Positions 11,223 to 11,224 of a DNA stretch of 11,224 bases are shown here, one piece after another (the stretch's first letter is position 1; each line of letters opens with the position of its first letter). This DNA is from Candidatus Peribacteraceae bacterium (lineage in GTDB: Bacteria > Patescibacteriota > Gracilibacteria > Peribacterales > Peribacteraceae). The position numbers and the translations under genes were made by a program. Under the pieces are notes generated by a model, which was not told the origin of the DNA, ran no database searches, and saw only the letters and a program-made list of their open reading frames with translations. The DNA lies in contig JABFSS010000089.1 in NCBI GenBank assembly GCA_013140485.1, positions 1 through 11,224 on the forward strand. The letters are read 5' to 3'.

Positions 11223-11224
11223 CG

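Noticed and set aside
1..11224. tRNA, rRNA or insertion-sequence genes
   Set aside because: No cloverleaf with a T-loop motif, no rRNA-like stretch and no transposase motif was seen on either strand by eye.

Overview
This window most likely comes from a Patescibacteria (CPR) genome of moderate GC content, possibly the Peribacteria/Peregrinibacteria side. The support is the gene set: a small type IV secretion (T4SS) pilin, a PrgI-family protein, a stand-alone TraC/VirB4 N-terminal protein, a DUF5665-like protein, and many short proteins with poor Shine-Dalgarno signals. TGA works as a stop throughout, so the UGA=Gly code of Gracilibacteria/Absconditabacteria does not apply. The placement is an inference from family content; there is no rRNA or marker tree here.

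Layout. Bases 1-1396 hold a possible gene end on the + strand, a small hypothetical gene on the - strand with a near-consensus promoter directly at its start codon, and a dus tRNA-dihydrouridine synthase gene on the - strand. From about 1420 the + strand carries a T4SS-type pilin coupled by ATGA overlap to an AI-2E/PerM family membrane protein, then clpC (preceded by a CIRCE-like HrcA operator), then prgI overlapping a TraC/VirB4 N-terminal-domain gene. A gene-free stretch of about 415 bases (7482-7896) holds a cluster of GTAG-foot hairpins and a promoter. It leads into rpsA (four S1 domains) and a 67-residue hypothetical gene. A HIT-family gene (-) and a coiled-coil hypothetical gene (+) diverge around 9800-9937. 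The window ends with two small membrane-protein genes on the - strand and perhaps the tail of a third.

How the genes relate. dus and rpsA are translation genes, and clpC is the unfoldase of a ClpCP protease under apparent heat-shock control. The pilin, PrgI and TraC-like proteins belong to the reduced T4SS-like apparatus usual in this radiation, but no VirB4 ATPase domain is present here.

The most unusual content is repeat DNA. Family 1 is a hairpin with a conserved GAGTAG foot on the 5' side, CGTAYGAGG-like sequence on the 3' side, and a stem that differs in every copy yet stays paired. It has five copies, four of them in one intergenic cluster with an inverted head-to-head pair. This matches the layout of REP/REPIN elements mobilised by RAYT (TnpA-REP) transposases. 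Family 2 consists of inverted repeats built from short purine-rich words. Two homologous copies of about 78 bp lie after clpC and between the HIT and coiled-coil genes. Related structures intrude into the coding sequences of rpsA, the AI-2E gene and dus.
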